Virus record (IMG/VR): IMGVR_UViG_3300032675_000009
Span: 19,314 to 83,313 of that record
Source of the DNA: a virus
Length of the DNA stretch: 64,000 bases
Strand: one strand, 5' to 3'
How positions within the stretch are numbered: position 1 is the first letter of the stretch; the number at the start of each line of letters is the position of its first letter. Positions 47,348 to 55,467 of the stretch are shown here, in pieces. The notes below the pieces were generated by a model that was not told the origin of the DNA, made no database searches, and saw nothing but the letters and a program-made list of their open reading frames with translations. The position numbers and the translations under genes were made by a program.

Positions 47348-47393
47348 CTCCTACAGGGATTCGGCGGCTGGCGAGGGGTAGGAGATCCTCGCC
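47348..47393 (-). promoter_or_regulatory. Leader RNA with two overlapping helices
   Basis: GGCGAGG (47370-47376) pairs with CCTCGCC (47387-47393). CTCCTAC (47348-47354) pairs with GTAGGAG (47378-47384), which lies in the loop of the first helix. The two can form a pseudoknot or be alternatives. They lie in the leader between the promoter at 47455 and the HNH gene. Confidence 0.5.
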
Positions 47394-47454
47394 AGCGCAT
47401 CCGAGTATAAACAGTCCACAGTCTCCCTGGCCGGGGAATGAAAGGAACAAGGTC

Positions 47455-47483
47455 ATCGTATCCTCACGTCAATTATTTGTCAA
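47455..47483 (-). promoter_or_regulatory. Leftward promoter TTGACA-N17-TACGAT for replication unit
   Basis: A consensus -35 (47483-47478), 17-base spacer and TACGAT (47460-47455). The leader to the HNH gene would be about 180 bases and holds the overlapping helices and the near-palindrome. Confidence 0.78.
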
Positions 47484-47515
47484 TAAGTATTTTGCAGAAC
47501 CGTACGGCTACGCTT

Positions 47516-47757
47516 TGCCGCCCTGATTGAACGAGCCAAAATCCACTAGGTCATGCCGCCTCAAATGGATGTAGTCGGGATATGCCGCGTCGTGCCGCTT
47601 TGCTTAGTAAGGGCTAGGCCATACCGCAAGAATTCGTGAGAGATCAAACTGTAATGCCGAATCGTCTAGTCGTGTACTGCCGCTCCGTGTTGCCCTGACT
47701 TCGCTACGTTCTGCCGCTAAGTAAAGGCTAAGCTAGGGTATGCCGCTGTAATGCCGC
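47516..47757. repeat. Non-coding region with nine TGCCG copies
   Basis: Between the end of the gene at 47882 and the promoter at 47483 no gene is seen on either strand. TGCCG occurs at 47516, 47554, 47583, 47593, 47655, 47678, 47712, 47741 and 47752, mostly as ATGCCGC or CTGCCGC. The same core is in the iterons of the candidate origin (TGCCGATG). It may be a second initiator-binding array or a structured RNA. Confidence 0.5.
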
Positions 47758-47881
47758 TACGTAACCTTTGGCCCCACTGAGTTCAGAAGTCGATACAGGG
47801 CGAGGCCATCCCTGACATCAATACAGGGCAACTCCAGTTCATCCAGGAAATACCGATGCAGGTGGATGAAGATCTACATTG

Positions 47882-48238
47882 CTATGTTCGCGTACTGCCG
47901 AATCGTGATGCCAAGTAATCGAAGTCACTCGACCTAGTAACTTTGGAATCCTTGTTGTCATCGCCGTACTGCACTTCAGCCCAAGTGACATGGCTAGAAC
48001 CATCTTCGCAGTACTGCTCACGAAGTCTCTTAATGAACTGTTCGCGTCGGGTGTCGCCGTCACTCGATTCCTTCCAGCCATCTTTCGAGCCGTCTGGAGG
48101 AATGAAGAAGCTCCAGTAGTCGTTCACCTGAGAACGTAAAACTGAAGACACCGAAGGAAAGATCCCCGTAGCCAACGCGTGTGCACTCTGTATGTATTCG
48201 TCAGACCAACTGGTTACCACTATTGCGTGGTGACTCAT
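47882..48238 (-). CDS. Hypothetical protein (118 aa)
   Basis: ATG 48238 (MSHHAIVVTSW) overlaps the upstream gene by 38 bases. The protein has a helical middle and a polar end, with WSFFIPPDGSKDGW near residue 43. I believe similar proteins occur in other phages but have no function to offer. It is the last gene before the non-coding region. Confidence 0.66.
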   Translation of the reverse strand: MSHHAIVVTSWSDEYIQSAHALATGIFPSVSSVLRSQVNDYWSFFIPPDGSKDGWKESSDGDTRREQFIKRLREQYCEDGSSHVTWAEVQYGDDNKDSKVTRSSDFDYLASRFGSTRT

Positions 48239-48968
48239 ATACCCCATTCGATACCGTCCCTTTCTTGTGATACATCTGCTTCAAAAACTCCCGCACCGCG
48301 CCGCGTTTGGCGCGTTGAATGATCTGCTTGTTCGGCAGCATCCCAGCCTCATAGACCAGCCTGTCCTCCTCGGAATGCCGGCTGCGCAATGCCTCACGGG
48401 CCGACACTGCGTTCTCGCCGGCCTCGTTACGAATGCACTGTTGATCTAGTTGATCTAAGTACAGGGGATCATTCGTCTCCTGCAGGTGCTCAGCCAAGCG
48501 CAGGCAGAGGTTGTGAAGATCCGGGTCGTAGCATGGACGCGATAGCCAACCAATAGCGTCCGTGTCCGTATCTCCCACCGCGATTCCAATCCGATACCGG
48601 TAAGACTCCGAGCATAGCCACTGCAGGAGTGGCTCGTTGATGACCCGATCTTCTACGCCGACAATCCGCAGGCCACGCCGGACTAACTTCTCGGCGTTCT
48701 TTTGTGAGTACGTCTTGGCGTAATCCATCCCCATGACGCACAACATCTCAGCTTCACAGGAAAATGTTTCCGCATTACAGATCAATCCCAGTGGCTCCAG
48801 GATTGGATCAAAAACATCAGCCAAGTACGATCGCAGCGAGCGGAGTTTCATCTGCATGACTCCATCGGCGCCGCACTCTTTAGGAATCGATGCGATGGCA
48901 TCATCCAGAGCAAAGCAAAGCTTCGCCTTAGCCAACATGTGCCGCTGCTGTTTCGTGTACGAATTCAC
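48201..48968 (-). CDS. Hypothetical protein (255 aa) next to helicase
   Basis: Helical throughout with scattered Cys, a basic stretch near residue 228 (KQIIQRAKRGAVREFLKQMY), and no catalytic motif. Its start overlaps the helicase stop. Probably a partner of the helicase or replication accessory; unrecognised. Confidence 0.66.
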   Translation of the reverse strand: MNSYTKQQRHMLAKAKLCFALDDAIASIPKECGADGVMQMKLRSLRSYLADVFDPILEPLGLICNAETFSCEAEMLCVMGMDYAKTYSQKNAEKLVRRGLRIVGVEDRVINEPLLQWLCSESYRYRIGIAVGDTDTDAIGWLSRPCYDPDLHNLCLRLAEHLQETNDPLYLDQLDQQCIRNEAGENAVSAREALRSRHSEEDRLVYEAGMLPNKQIIQRAKRGAVREFLKQMYHKKGTVSNGVYESPRNSGNQLV

Positions 48969-50794
48969 TTAGGCCCCCCCCCTGCATGTGTGGCCTTGTC
49001 AATCAAACGTGAGATACTTCCCTTCGAGAACGACAGGTTCCCCGCGTCGAATTGAGCCTTGGCAAATTTGTAGAACTCGTGACTGCTCTTGTAGCGCCGC
49101 TTGATGTCCCGATCCCGGTACCAAAGCATGTTGCACTGCTTATCCGTTGGGCCCTCTTTGTGCCACGCCGCATTGGTTTTCAGCAGCACCGTGTCAGCCG
49201 GCGGAACCAATCCATCCGCAATCGCAAAAGCGTTCGGAAGCGAGTCGCAGGTGGTGTGGATTGCCCGCACTCCGTTCTTGGTGTGAGCCACCTCGTACTT
49301 CCCGAGGGCGTCCTCTCGGATCTGCAGTGATGATCCCGTGCTGGCCACGTTGATCGAGTAACAGCCAGGCGCAATCTCCAGCCACGAGAACTTACTGTGC
49401 TTGCGGGCCACCTCCGGGACTACCGGCGGCCGGAACAGGTCAACGTGAAGGACCGCCGACTTGATGTCCTCCAGGTTCGAGTACTGCTTCAGGTCAAGCC
49501 CGGGTTGCTTCTTCTGGATCTCAGCGATCTTAGCCGCAACAGCCGGCGCCGATTCGCCCTTGAGATCGAACTCGGGACGCAGGCCAAACAGGGTTGGAAT
49601 CGTAACCAACGAATGGCGGGCCGAAGAGTCACAGAAATCAATGATCGTCGCAGAGTGCTTGACAAGCGGTGGCATCACCCCGCGCGATCGCAATTCAAGA
49701 TAATCCTCGGGGGATGGAAACGGTCTCAGGACCCGGCCAACTTCCTGGATATATCGAGAACTGCTCTTGGTTGGGCGAGCCATTAGGCCAACAGTCGCCC
49801 TTGGTAGATCACTACCTTCCGAAAGCGCGGCGCAACTCGCGAGACCTCCGGCGGCCCCCTCGTTGAATAGGCGCAAGAACTTCTTTCGCTCTTCAGGTGG
49901 GGTTTTCCCGGATACCGGATAGCAGGAAATGCCGCGTCGAAAAAAGGCCGCCGATATGTCATGGGCGTGCTGGATGTCCACAGTGAAACACATGAACTGC
50001 TGGCCGCCGCCCAGTTCCAAGTACTTATCGACGATGAGATTATTGCGCTCCGGTGTGTTGATCGTCTTCCCGAGGTCCCCAATGTTAAAATCGCCAGCGG
50101 TGATCTTGACATTCTTCAGACTGACATCAGTGTTGACTCGATGCCCGACAGGCTTGGCGAGGTATGGGTACAGGGCCCCCTCGATCATCACTCCATCTTG
50201 GCAAGCTTGCTCAATGCCGTAATCAAAAGTGATCTTGTCGAAGATGACTTCGAGCCCGATATTGTCCGAACGGTTCGGCGTTGCCGTCACCCCAAGCAGC
50301 AACGTGTTCTTGTTGCGCGCCGGGTCACCCTTCATCACCCGAAGGTAACGCAAGATGCGAAGGTAGGTTTCCGCGCAAGCCGCGTGGTGAGCCTCGTCGA
50401 TAACAACGCACACCACCCGGTCAGGATTGATAGACTTGATCCGATCGCAATAGGCGGAGCCGCTTTCGCCGGCCTTGCCGATCGTCTGAACGCTAGCGAC
50501 TATAATGTCCGAATCTGGATCTGATCGGTACTGCGCCTTCTCCATTGAGATCTTGAGGCCAGGGTTATAGCGCTCAAGTTTTTCTACGGACTGAAAAGCT
50601 AATTCATCCCGGTGAACCAGAACCACCATCTGATCGCCCGGCTTAAGGTCCAAGACTTCAGTGGGCAGGTGAGACAGCACCACGGTTTTTCCTAACCCCG
50701 TCGCCATCACAAGCAAGAGCGAGTTGAGCCCGGCCGCCCTGTCTTCGCGTATCGCTTCCAGGGCGTCGTTCTGATACGGTCGGCTTAAGGGCAT
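48965..50794 (-). CDS. Superfamily 2 DEAH-type helicase (609 aa)
   Basis: Walker A MATGLGKT (30-37), VLVHRDEL motif Ia, DEAH at 133-136, GVTATPNR motif III near 185, and IQEVGRVLRP motif VI in the second RecA domain define an SF2 helicase or translocase of the UvsW/restriction-type subunit group. The C-terminal 200 residues are an extra domain. A run of nine G (48982-48974) sits in the last four codons (GGGPK). Phage SF2 helicases act in recombination-dependent replication and branch migration. Confidence 0.9.
   Translation of the reverse strand: MPLSRPYQNDALEAIREDRAAGLNSLLLVMATGLGKTVVLSHLPTEVLDLKPGDQMVVLVHRDELAFQSVEKLERYNPGLKISMEKAQYRSDPDSDIIVASVQTIGKAGESGSAYCDRIKSINPDRVVCVVIDEAHHAACAETYLRILRYLRVMKGDPARNKNTLLLGVTATPNRSDNIGLEVIFDKITFDYGIEQACQDGVMIEGALYPYLAKPVGHRVNTDVSLKNVKITAGDFNIGDLGKTINTPERNNLIVDKYLELGGGQQFMCFTVDIQHAHDISAAFFRRGISCYPVSGKTPPEERKKFLRLFNEGAAGGLASCAALSEGSDLPRATVGLMARPTKSSSRYIQEVGRVLRPFPSPEDYLELRSRGVMPPLVKHSATIIDFCDSSARHSLVTIPTLFGLRPEFDLKGESAPAVAAKIAEIQKKQPGLDLKQYSNLEDIKSAVLHVDLFRPPVVPEVARKHSKFSWLEIAPGCYSINVASTGSSLQIREDALGKYEVAHTKNGVRAIHTTCDSLPNAFAIADGLVPPADTVLLKTNAAWHKEGPTDKQCNMLWYRDRDIKRRYKSSHEFYKFAKAQFDAGNLSFSKGSISRLIDKATHAGGGPK
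48974..48982 (-). repeat. Nine-base poly-G tract at helicase C-terminus
   Basis: Nine C on the plus strand three codons before the stop; slippage would change the C-terminus and the overlap with the next gene. Confidence 0.8.
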
Positions 50795-51123
50795 GTGCGC
50801 ACCCCGGGGCCTATGCGGCGACTCAACTCCTTCTGTAGATCCGCCAGCGCGCTCATACACTTAGCGATGTGTGAGTCTAGGTATTCCGCGACCGAAGCAA
50901 ACTTACCTCGGTGATAGGCGAACACTAGCGCACCAAGTGGGATAGCTGTGACGATCGAAATGGCGTGCAGCCGGTTGGCACCATCAGGGTCTCGCCGCAA
51001 GATGCCCACGAATAGCTCAGCCTCGTGGGGGAAGTTGAACGTGTGGGCCCGCTCAGAAATGTCACATTCCGGGACGGTCCATTCAACACGCATGCCGTTG
51101 ATCTTGAAAGGGGTAGCCAGCAT
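50785..51123 (-). CDS. Hypothetical protein (112 aa)
   Basis: Small alpha/beta protein ending in a helix (SALADLQKELSRRIG); the stop lies inside the helicase start region. No motif recognised. Coupled position in the recombination unit suggests an accessory. Confidence 0.65.
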   Translation of the reverse strand: MLATPFKINGMRVEWTVPECDISERAHTFNFPHEAELFVGILRRDPDGANRLHAISIVTAIPLGALVFAYHRGKFASVAEYLDSHIAKCMSALADLQKELSRRIGPGVRTCP

Positions 51124-51125
51124 AC

Positions 51126-51341
51126 TCAGGCCACCTTCCTGGACTCGTACTTACCCTTGATATTGCGGGCAATGTACGATCCAACAGAAGACGATGACAT
51201 CAGGGCGGAGTGTTCCGATTCGGGAACGCCGATGTAGTCATACACCCCACCCTTTAAGAATTCCACTCGCAACGTCTTGGTGTCCTCGTCGTACCCAACG
51301 GCCTTCACGTTGGATGAATTAGCGATTGGCGTCATGTTCAT
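51126..51341 (-). CDS. KTSC domain protein (71 aa)
   Basis: VKAVGYDEDTKTLRVEFLKG, then VYDYIGVPESEHSALMSSSS and VGSYIARNIKGKY match the KTSC domain (named for a Lys-Thr-Ser-Cys catalytic set in lysyl-tRNA-synthetase-linked members). Function in phages is unknown. Length is typical for stand-alone copies. The start overlaps the preceding gene's end. Confidence 0.82.
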   Translation of the reverse strand: MNMTPIANSSNVKAVGYDEDTKTLRVEFLKGGVYDYIGVPESEHSALMSSSSVGSYIARNIKGKYESRKVA

Positions 51342-51541
51342 TTCTGAAACCTCTTTCTTGTGCGATTCAACAGGTGATCAGCCAAGCAAAACAGAACAGC
51401 AAAAGTCATCGCGGCGGCGTAAACCGGGACCAAGCACAAATCCCAAAACCCGAACTCCTCGTAGGTCTTATCCCAGAAATAGATCAACGCCACGATCCCC
51501 ACCACCTCCCAAACCACCGCAATGCAAAGTAGGGCAATCAC
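51338..51541 (-). CDS. Small membrane protein (67 aa), GTG start
   Basis: GTG 51541 overlaps the previous stop (GTGA) and has GGGGAGGAAG just upstream, so it is preferred to an earlier frame opening. Two hydrophobic helices (IALLCIAVVWEVVGIVALIY and DLCLVPVYAAAMTFAVLFCL) and a basic tail (NRTRKRFQK) suggest an inner-membrane protein with both ends inside or a holin-like protein. Confidence 0.66.
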   Translation of the reverse strand: MIALLCIAVVWEVVGIVALIYFWDKTYEEFGFWDLCLVPVYAAAMTFAVLFCLADHLLNRTRKRFQK

Positions 51542-52338
51542 GACTTCCTCCCCGAGAACCGGATCTCCTGATGCGCCGAACAGCCAGGCCACTTAAATTC
51601 ACCCTGGAGCTTCTTCGCCATCTGGTTGATCACGGTCTGATTGAACTCGATCAGGCAGACCTCCTGAACCACGCCCTTGACCGCGACCGAGTGCATCAGT
51701 GGAACCTCACCGGCTGCGATAGCCTTGATGAGAGCCATTGGGTCATTCACGGCGCCGATCCAGGGCATTGATTCGCGTACACCCTCCAGCTTGGGTGTAG
51801 CGGGCTCCTGATGGACGACCGCCGCGCTCTCCTCAACCGCCTGTGTGATCTGTTGAGCTTCCTTGACAAAGCCCTGTTTGATCAACTTGGCCGCCGCCGC
51901 CGCAGCCTGCTCGCGTTCCTTACGGGCCTCCTCGTCGCGTTTGTGCTGCCCGGCTTGGGCCGCCATCAACTGTTGGCGTTTCCAGTCGCCCATCTTGGCT
52001 CCGATCTGCCAGCGAAGATTGTCGAGTGGCTTCTTGAACCGGTTGATCTTGTCACAGATGCTTTTATGGAGCTTGTGCGCCATGTCTCGATCAGGGCCGA
52101 AGAAATCCTCGACCTGCTTCTCGAATGAGGCCACGCGGTTAAGAGCATCGCCGGCCGCCCGGTAGTCATCCTCGCTCTTGATATTGAGGGTAGTAATGGA
52201 AACCTCGACCAAGGCTAACTCGCTTGTCAGTAGCGAGGTGTCCTTCGAGGTGTTGATCGTTACCGTCTCGTTTGTTGTCGTCAAGGTAGTAGTCCGTTCT
52301 GCTGGCGAAACTTCCAGATCGCCAGCCCGTTGAGCCAT
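51538..52338 (-). CDS. Hypothetical coiled-coil protein of the recombination unit (266 aa)
   Basis: A helical, charged central part (RDEEARKEREQAAAAAAKLI) and a C-terminal domain ending in FKWPGCSAHQEIRF resemble proteins often found beside phage RecT and exonuclease genes. ATG 52338 overlaps the exonuclease gene deeply; a TTG at about 52287 on the previous stop is a possible alternative start. Function is not established. Confidence 0.68.
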   Translation of the reverse strand: MAQRAGDLEVSPAERTTTLTTTNETVTINTSKDTSLLTSELALVEVSITTLNIKSEDDYRAAGDALNRVASFEKQVEDFFGPDRDMAHKLHKSICDKINRFKKPLDNLRWQIGAKMGDWKRQQLMAAQAGQHKRDEEARKEREQAAAAAAKLIKQGFVKEAQQITQAVEESAAVVHQEPATPKLEGVRESMPWIGAVNDPMALIKAIAAGEVPLMHSVAVKGVVQEVCLIEFNQTVINQMAKKLQGEFKWPGCSAHQEIRFSGRKS

Positions 52339-52886
52339 AGATTTACCCACTTCTGCTCGGAGTAGTCCACCAAGGTGAACTTTCCGCTCTCTTCAAGGCG
52401 AACCGCCTTCGCCTTGTCGGGCACTAATCCCTTACATTCCCGGAGCATGTGCCGGTACGCCCCGAGTTGAATACCCACTCCAGCCGGCAGGGTCCCGCTC
52501 TTCAGGTCCAGCAGCCAATACTCAGGGCCGACCATGCCGAACTGGTCAAGGGTCCCGGCTGTTGAACTCGCCTTGGAGTAAACGGGCTCCTCACACAGAA
52601 TCGCCTTGAAGCCCGTTTGCTTCAAAAAGTCCTCGTAGGCCCGCACGAACGGAACGATCTTAGGATGCGTTCCGCTTTCACTGTACGTGCCTTCTTGGAC
52701 ATACCGACAGGCCAGGTGTACCGCATGCCCTCGCTTGCGGTACACCTCATCACGTTCCCAAGGCCCGCCCTTGCGGAGCCCCAAGTCCGTCATGATCCTG
52801 CTGACGCCGAACATTTCATTGCCACCGAAATAATACCGGTGCTCGGTCGCGTCGAACTGGATCTCGTCTTGTCCGAATTCGGACAT
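52281..52886 (-). CDS. PD-(D/E)XK exonuclease-like protein (201 aa)
   Basis: GTLDQFGMVG, then WLLDLKSGTLPAG, then IQLGAYRHML form the GxxD...(D/E)xK...QLxxY pattern of the RecB/Cas4-type PD-(D/E)XK nucleases used as phage recombination exonucleases, partner of RecT downstream in function. The start ATG is part of a near-palindrome copy (52869-52886), with GGAGGT ten bases upstream, so the first residues (MSEFGQDE) come from the repeat. Confidence 0.82.
   Translation of the reverse strand: MSEFGQDEIQFDATEHRYYFGGNEMFGVSRIMTDLGLRKGGPWERDEVYRKRGHAVHLACRYVQEGTYSESGTHPKIVPFVRAYEDFLKQTGFKAILCEEPVYSKASSTAGTLDQFGMVGPEYWLLDLKSGTLPAGVGIQLGAYRHMLRECKGLVPDKAKAVRLEESGKFTLVDYSEQKWVNLWLNGLAIWKFRQQNGLLP
52869..52886. 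repeat. Dispersed near-palindrome covering a start codon
   Basis: TTGTCCGAATTCGGACAT: the symmetric-centre variant, overlapping the exonuclease start codon. Confidence 0.85.
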
Positions 52887-52888
52887 GG

Positions 52889-53116
52889 CTACGATTTACC
52901 TCCGGTGCAAATCTCTGTGACTTTGAGCTGTTGCTCGTAGGTGCAGCCATTGTGGACGAAGCGAACGGGAATCCCCGTCGCCTCCTCCAGCCTGAAAGCG
53001 TCACGGGCACCATCCATGACGGTTACCCCGCCGCGTAATTCAAGTGTGATCTTGTATGTTGAAGGAAGTGTCATTACCACTCTTGGGGCTATTCCGATTG
53101 CCTCTCCAATATTCAT
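52889..53116 (-). CDS. Small hypothetical protein (75 aa)
   Basis: ATG 53116 (MNIGEAIGIAPRVVM) follows a purine-rich site. The product is a short beta-like domain with one Cys pair far apart. It lies between recT and the exonuclease gene and is probably co-expressed. Unknown function. Confidence 0.66.
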   Translation of the reverse strand: MNIGEAIGIAPRVVMTLPSTYKITLELRGGVTVMDGARDAFRLEEATGIPVRFVHNGCTYEQQLKVTEICTGGKS

Positions 53117-53135
53117 ACTCTGCGTTTCCTTTCTG

Positions 53136-54611
53136 TTACCCGAACGGAAGCTCGTCCGTATCATCGTTTGCGTCATTGGATGCCGCGTCCCCGGACTGCC
53201 GGTTCTTCTCTTCCCGCATCATGGCTTGCGCCAGGCGAACCCCACTGGTGACGGTCTTGCTGTCCAGTTCACCAATAGGCTTGCCGTGAACCTTCTCCAG
53301 ATCAGCGACAAGCTGGGAGACCGAAATCTTGAACTCGTCACTGATCTCCATCAGCAAGTAGGCGTCCCGGCTCACCCGCGAAACCCGGAAGTACTGATAA
53401 GCATCAGCATCCGACAACGCCTTGAGGCCGTTCATGTCGACGTACTTCAGGTAGTCCTCGGGGGTCAACCCGTAGTGCGTCATGCAGTCCTTAGCGAGTT
53501 CAATGGTCTTGTCGGACCACGAGTAACCGCGAAGGGCCTCCTCCAGTACGCCTCCAGAGTGTTTGGCGATGCGCCCGGCGCCACTGGGATCATTCATGAA
53601 CGCGGTAAGCGAGATGGCTAAGGAAGCATGAAGCGATGGGAATCCCACGTTCAGGATCTCATCGATGTTGCACGCGGACATCTTGCTGACACCAAAGAAT
53701 CCCAAAAGAAAATCCTTGATGGCTTTATCAGCCTTGGTCGGGTTCATCTTGGCTTCAAGCAGAAGGTCCTTGGCCTTATTGAATTCGGCTAGGTACAGAT
53801 CCTTAGCGGTGGGTGCTGCCGGCTTCTGATCGGTAGTGGCAGGTGCGGGTGCCGGTTCAGGTGCAGGCTCAGCAGCTTTAGCGACGGGTTCAGGCGCAAC
53901 CGCGTGGGCTATCGGTTCGGCCTTGACTTCGACCACCACCGGGGCAGGTTCGGCCTTCTCCGGTTCTGGTTCAGCAGCCTTGGGTTTGCGCGCTACCACA
54001 AACTCCTCGTTACCGCCGTGCGTGATCTGGTCGGCACGGGCTTGATCGGAAGCAGATGAATCGCCCTCAATGTCCGCAACCTCTTCCGGCGTGTAGAGGT
54101 TTCCGCCGCCGTAATCCGAAGCCAAGGCCCGGAACAGATCACCAATCGCACGGGCCCGGTTCATAGCTCGCGGGTACTTCGTGTGTTGGCCGCCAATCCC
54201 CGCGCGTTTAGTATCAGCAACGTCCCATGTTGCGGTGTATTCGTCGCCGTCAGGGCGGCGGCCGTGGATCTCGCAGCCGTCGTTGTCGCAGCGCTTGAAG
54301 GTCAACTTGATTCCGTTGCGCCTCATGATCACCAGCATCCAGTTTGAGTACAAGGCCAACCGTTTCTGTGGGCTCAGCCAAAAAGCATCGAGACTCTCCA
54401 TCGGTTTCAAGCCCATCTCGCGGCCGCGCAACATCACAGCCATGAGCGTGCCCGGGTGCCCTTGAAGTCCGACTGGCATAAACGGGCTGTCCTTCATTTC
54501 GTTTGCGAAGTTCTTGAGTAGACTCAGAGATGCCGCCGTTGGTAGGCCAATGGCCTGTGCGTCATCCTCTGTGTACACTCGCGTCAGTTTATTCTGTGCT
54601 TCCGGTGTCAT
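53136..54611 (-). CDS. recT: RecT-like single-strand annealing protein with long linker and extra domain (491 aa)
   Basis: The N-terminal 200 residues carry the RecT-type pattern (GTLMAVMLRGREMGLKPMES, then PQKRLALYSNWMLVIMRRNG). A Pro/Ala/Glu-rich linker spans about 215-285 (PEPVAKAAEPAPEPAPAPAT). A C-terminal helical domain of about 200 residues follows and the end reads DDTDELPFG, like the acidic tail of single-strand binding proteins. RecT anneals strands after the exonuclease has resected. The extended length is unusual. ATG 54611 follows AAAGGAAG. Confidence 0.82.
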   Translation of the reverse strand: MTPEAQNKLTRVYTEDDAQAIGLPTAASLSLLKNFANEMKDSPFMPVGLQGHPGTLMAVMLRGREMGLKPMESLDAFWLSPQKRLALYSNWMLVIMRRNGIKLTFKRCDNDGCEIHGRRPDGDEYTATWDVADTKRAGIGGQHTKYPRAMNRARAIGDLFRALASDYGGGNLYTPEEVADIEGDSSASDQARADQITHGGNEEFVVARKPKAAEPEPEKAEPAPVVVEVKAEPIAHAVAPEPVAKAAEPAPEPAPAPATTDQKPAAPTAKDLYLAEFNKAKDLLLEAKMNPTKADKAIKDFLLGFFGVSKMSACNIDEILNVGFPSLHASLAISLTAFMNDPSGAGRIAKHSGGVLEEALRGYSWSDKTIELAKDCMTHYGLTPEDYLKYVDMNGLKALSDADAYQYFRVSRVSRDAYLLMEISDEFKISVSQLVADLEKVHGKPIGELDSKTVTSGVRLAQAMMREEKNRQSGDAASNDANDDTDELPFG

Positions 54612-55197
54612 TTTTACTTCCTTTCCTGCTTTCCTCCCGCTCTTTGGCCAAGCGGTGAAGCTCCAATTCAAACTCTTTCCCTTCCGGCGTTCCGCCCTTC
54701 CACCGCGCGTTGATCTCCGCGCTGCTCAGTGGCTTGCCGTGTCCAAGCCGTGACGGTTTAGCAACCGGGTAGCGGTAGGTATTCACGCCGTACCCTTCGA
54801 TGATGACGAACGGCATTTCAGCCTTGAGCCCAGACCAGTCCACGGTGTAGTCAATGCCGTCGCGCTGAAGGGTCTGGCAGGTATTGACAATAGCCTTCCA
54901 ACATCGCTTGAAGCAATGCAACTCGTCAGCGTAACTGCGACCGCCAATCCAGCGGTGCATCAGGTTCTCATGCGTCGTGTACGTAAACACCTTTGATCGG
55001 TGCTTCACGATGCGCGGAGATTCCACGACGGTAAACCACTGGGGCCAAACCACGCGCACCGCGCGTTCCGCCAAGGCGACCGGGCACTTCGCCTGCGCGG
55101 AAACTACACCGATTGCTTTCTCGGCTGATAGGTTAAAACCACTGAACATAGCCGCCACCATTCGGGCGGTTTCGATAGGCACCGATTCAGGCGTCAA
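54589..55197 (-). CDS. Hypothetical protein (202 aa), TTG start
   Basis: TTG 55197 has GAAAGGAAC nearby; the frame extends upstream without a good start. The product is mixed, with ARMVAAMFSGFNLSAEKAIG, then RAVRVVWPQWFTVVESPRIV, and a charged C-terminus. Position at the head of the recT unit, behind a good promoter, marks it as a recombination or early regulatory protein. I do not recognise it. Confidence 0.66.
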   Translation of the reverse strand: MTPESVPIETARMVAAMFSGFNLSAEKAIGVVSAQAKCPVALAERAVRVVWPQWFTVVESPRIVKHRSKVFTYTTHENLMHRWIGGRSYADELHCFKRCWKAIVNTCQTLQRDGIDYTVDWSGLKAEMPFVIIEGYGVNTYRYPVAKPSRLGHGKPLSSAEINARWKGGTPEGKEFELELHRLAKEREESRKGSKNDTGSTE

Positions 55198-55239
55198 GTG
55201 AATGTTCCTTTCATTGGCCGAAATGCCGGCCTGTTTCAG

Positions 55240-55268
55240 ATGATAATTCAAAAAACGGATTCCGTCAA
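55240..55268 (-). promoter_or_regulatory. Leftward promoter TTGACG-N17-TATCAT for recombination unit
   Basis: -35 at 55268-55263, exact 17-base spacer, -10 at 55245-55240. It is divergent from the small rightward gene at 55294. Confidence 0.75.
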
Positions 55269-55277
55269 CGACAATTT

Positions 55278-55286
55278 TGATACAAT
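55278..55286 (+). promoter_or_regulatory. Rightward extended -10 TGATACAAT
   Basis: TGN plus TACAAT (55281-55286), eight bases before the first ATG at 55294, implying a leaderless message. Confidence 0.5.
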
Positions 55287-55293
55287 CGAATCG

Positions 55294-55467
55294 ATGATGA
55301 CCAGGCGCTTATTTGCAGGACTTTTCGCGGCGGCCTCCACCGGTGTCGCCATCCCGCATCCAAACTCATACGGCGGCGGCGCGTTCTTCAACCAATACCC
55401 GGAGTGGAAACAACTGGCTTCCGGTTGGGACCGGCAATCAATGATCGACCGCCCCCGGCTCTACTGA
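55294..55467 (+). CDS. Small exported protein, lone rightward gene (57 aa)
   Basis: The N-terminus MMTRRLFAGLFAAASTGVA looks like a signal sequence; the RR before a hydrophobic core hints at Tat, though the motif is not complete. The remainder (IPHPNSYGGGAFFNQYPEW onward) is short and aromatic. It is the only rightward gene in the leftward half, has its own extended -10 and no ribosome site, and its end overlaps the sigma factor gene end. It fits a moron-type insertion. Confidence 0.5.
   Translation: MMTRRLFAGLFAAASTGVAIPHPNSYGGGAFFNQYPEWKQLASGWDRQSMIDRPRLY

Noticed and set aside
50505-50522. Further near-palindrome copy ATGTCCGAATCTGGATCT
   Set aside because: Too many mismatches in the right arm to keep the dyad. 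It lies in helicase coding sequence and is best treated as chance.
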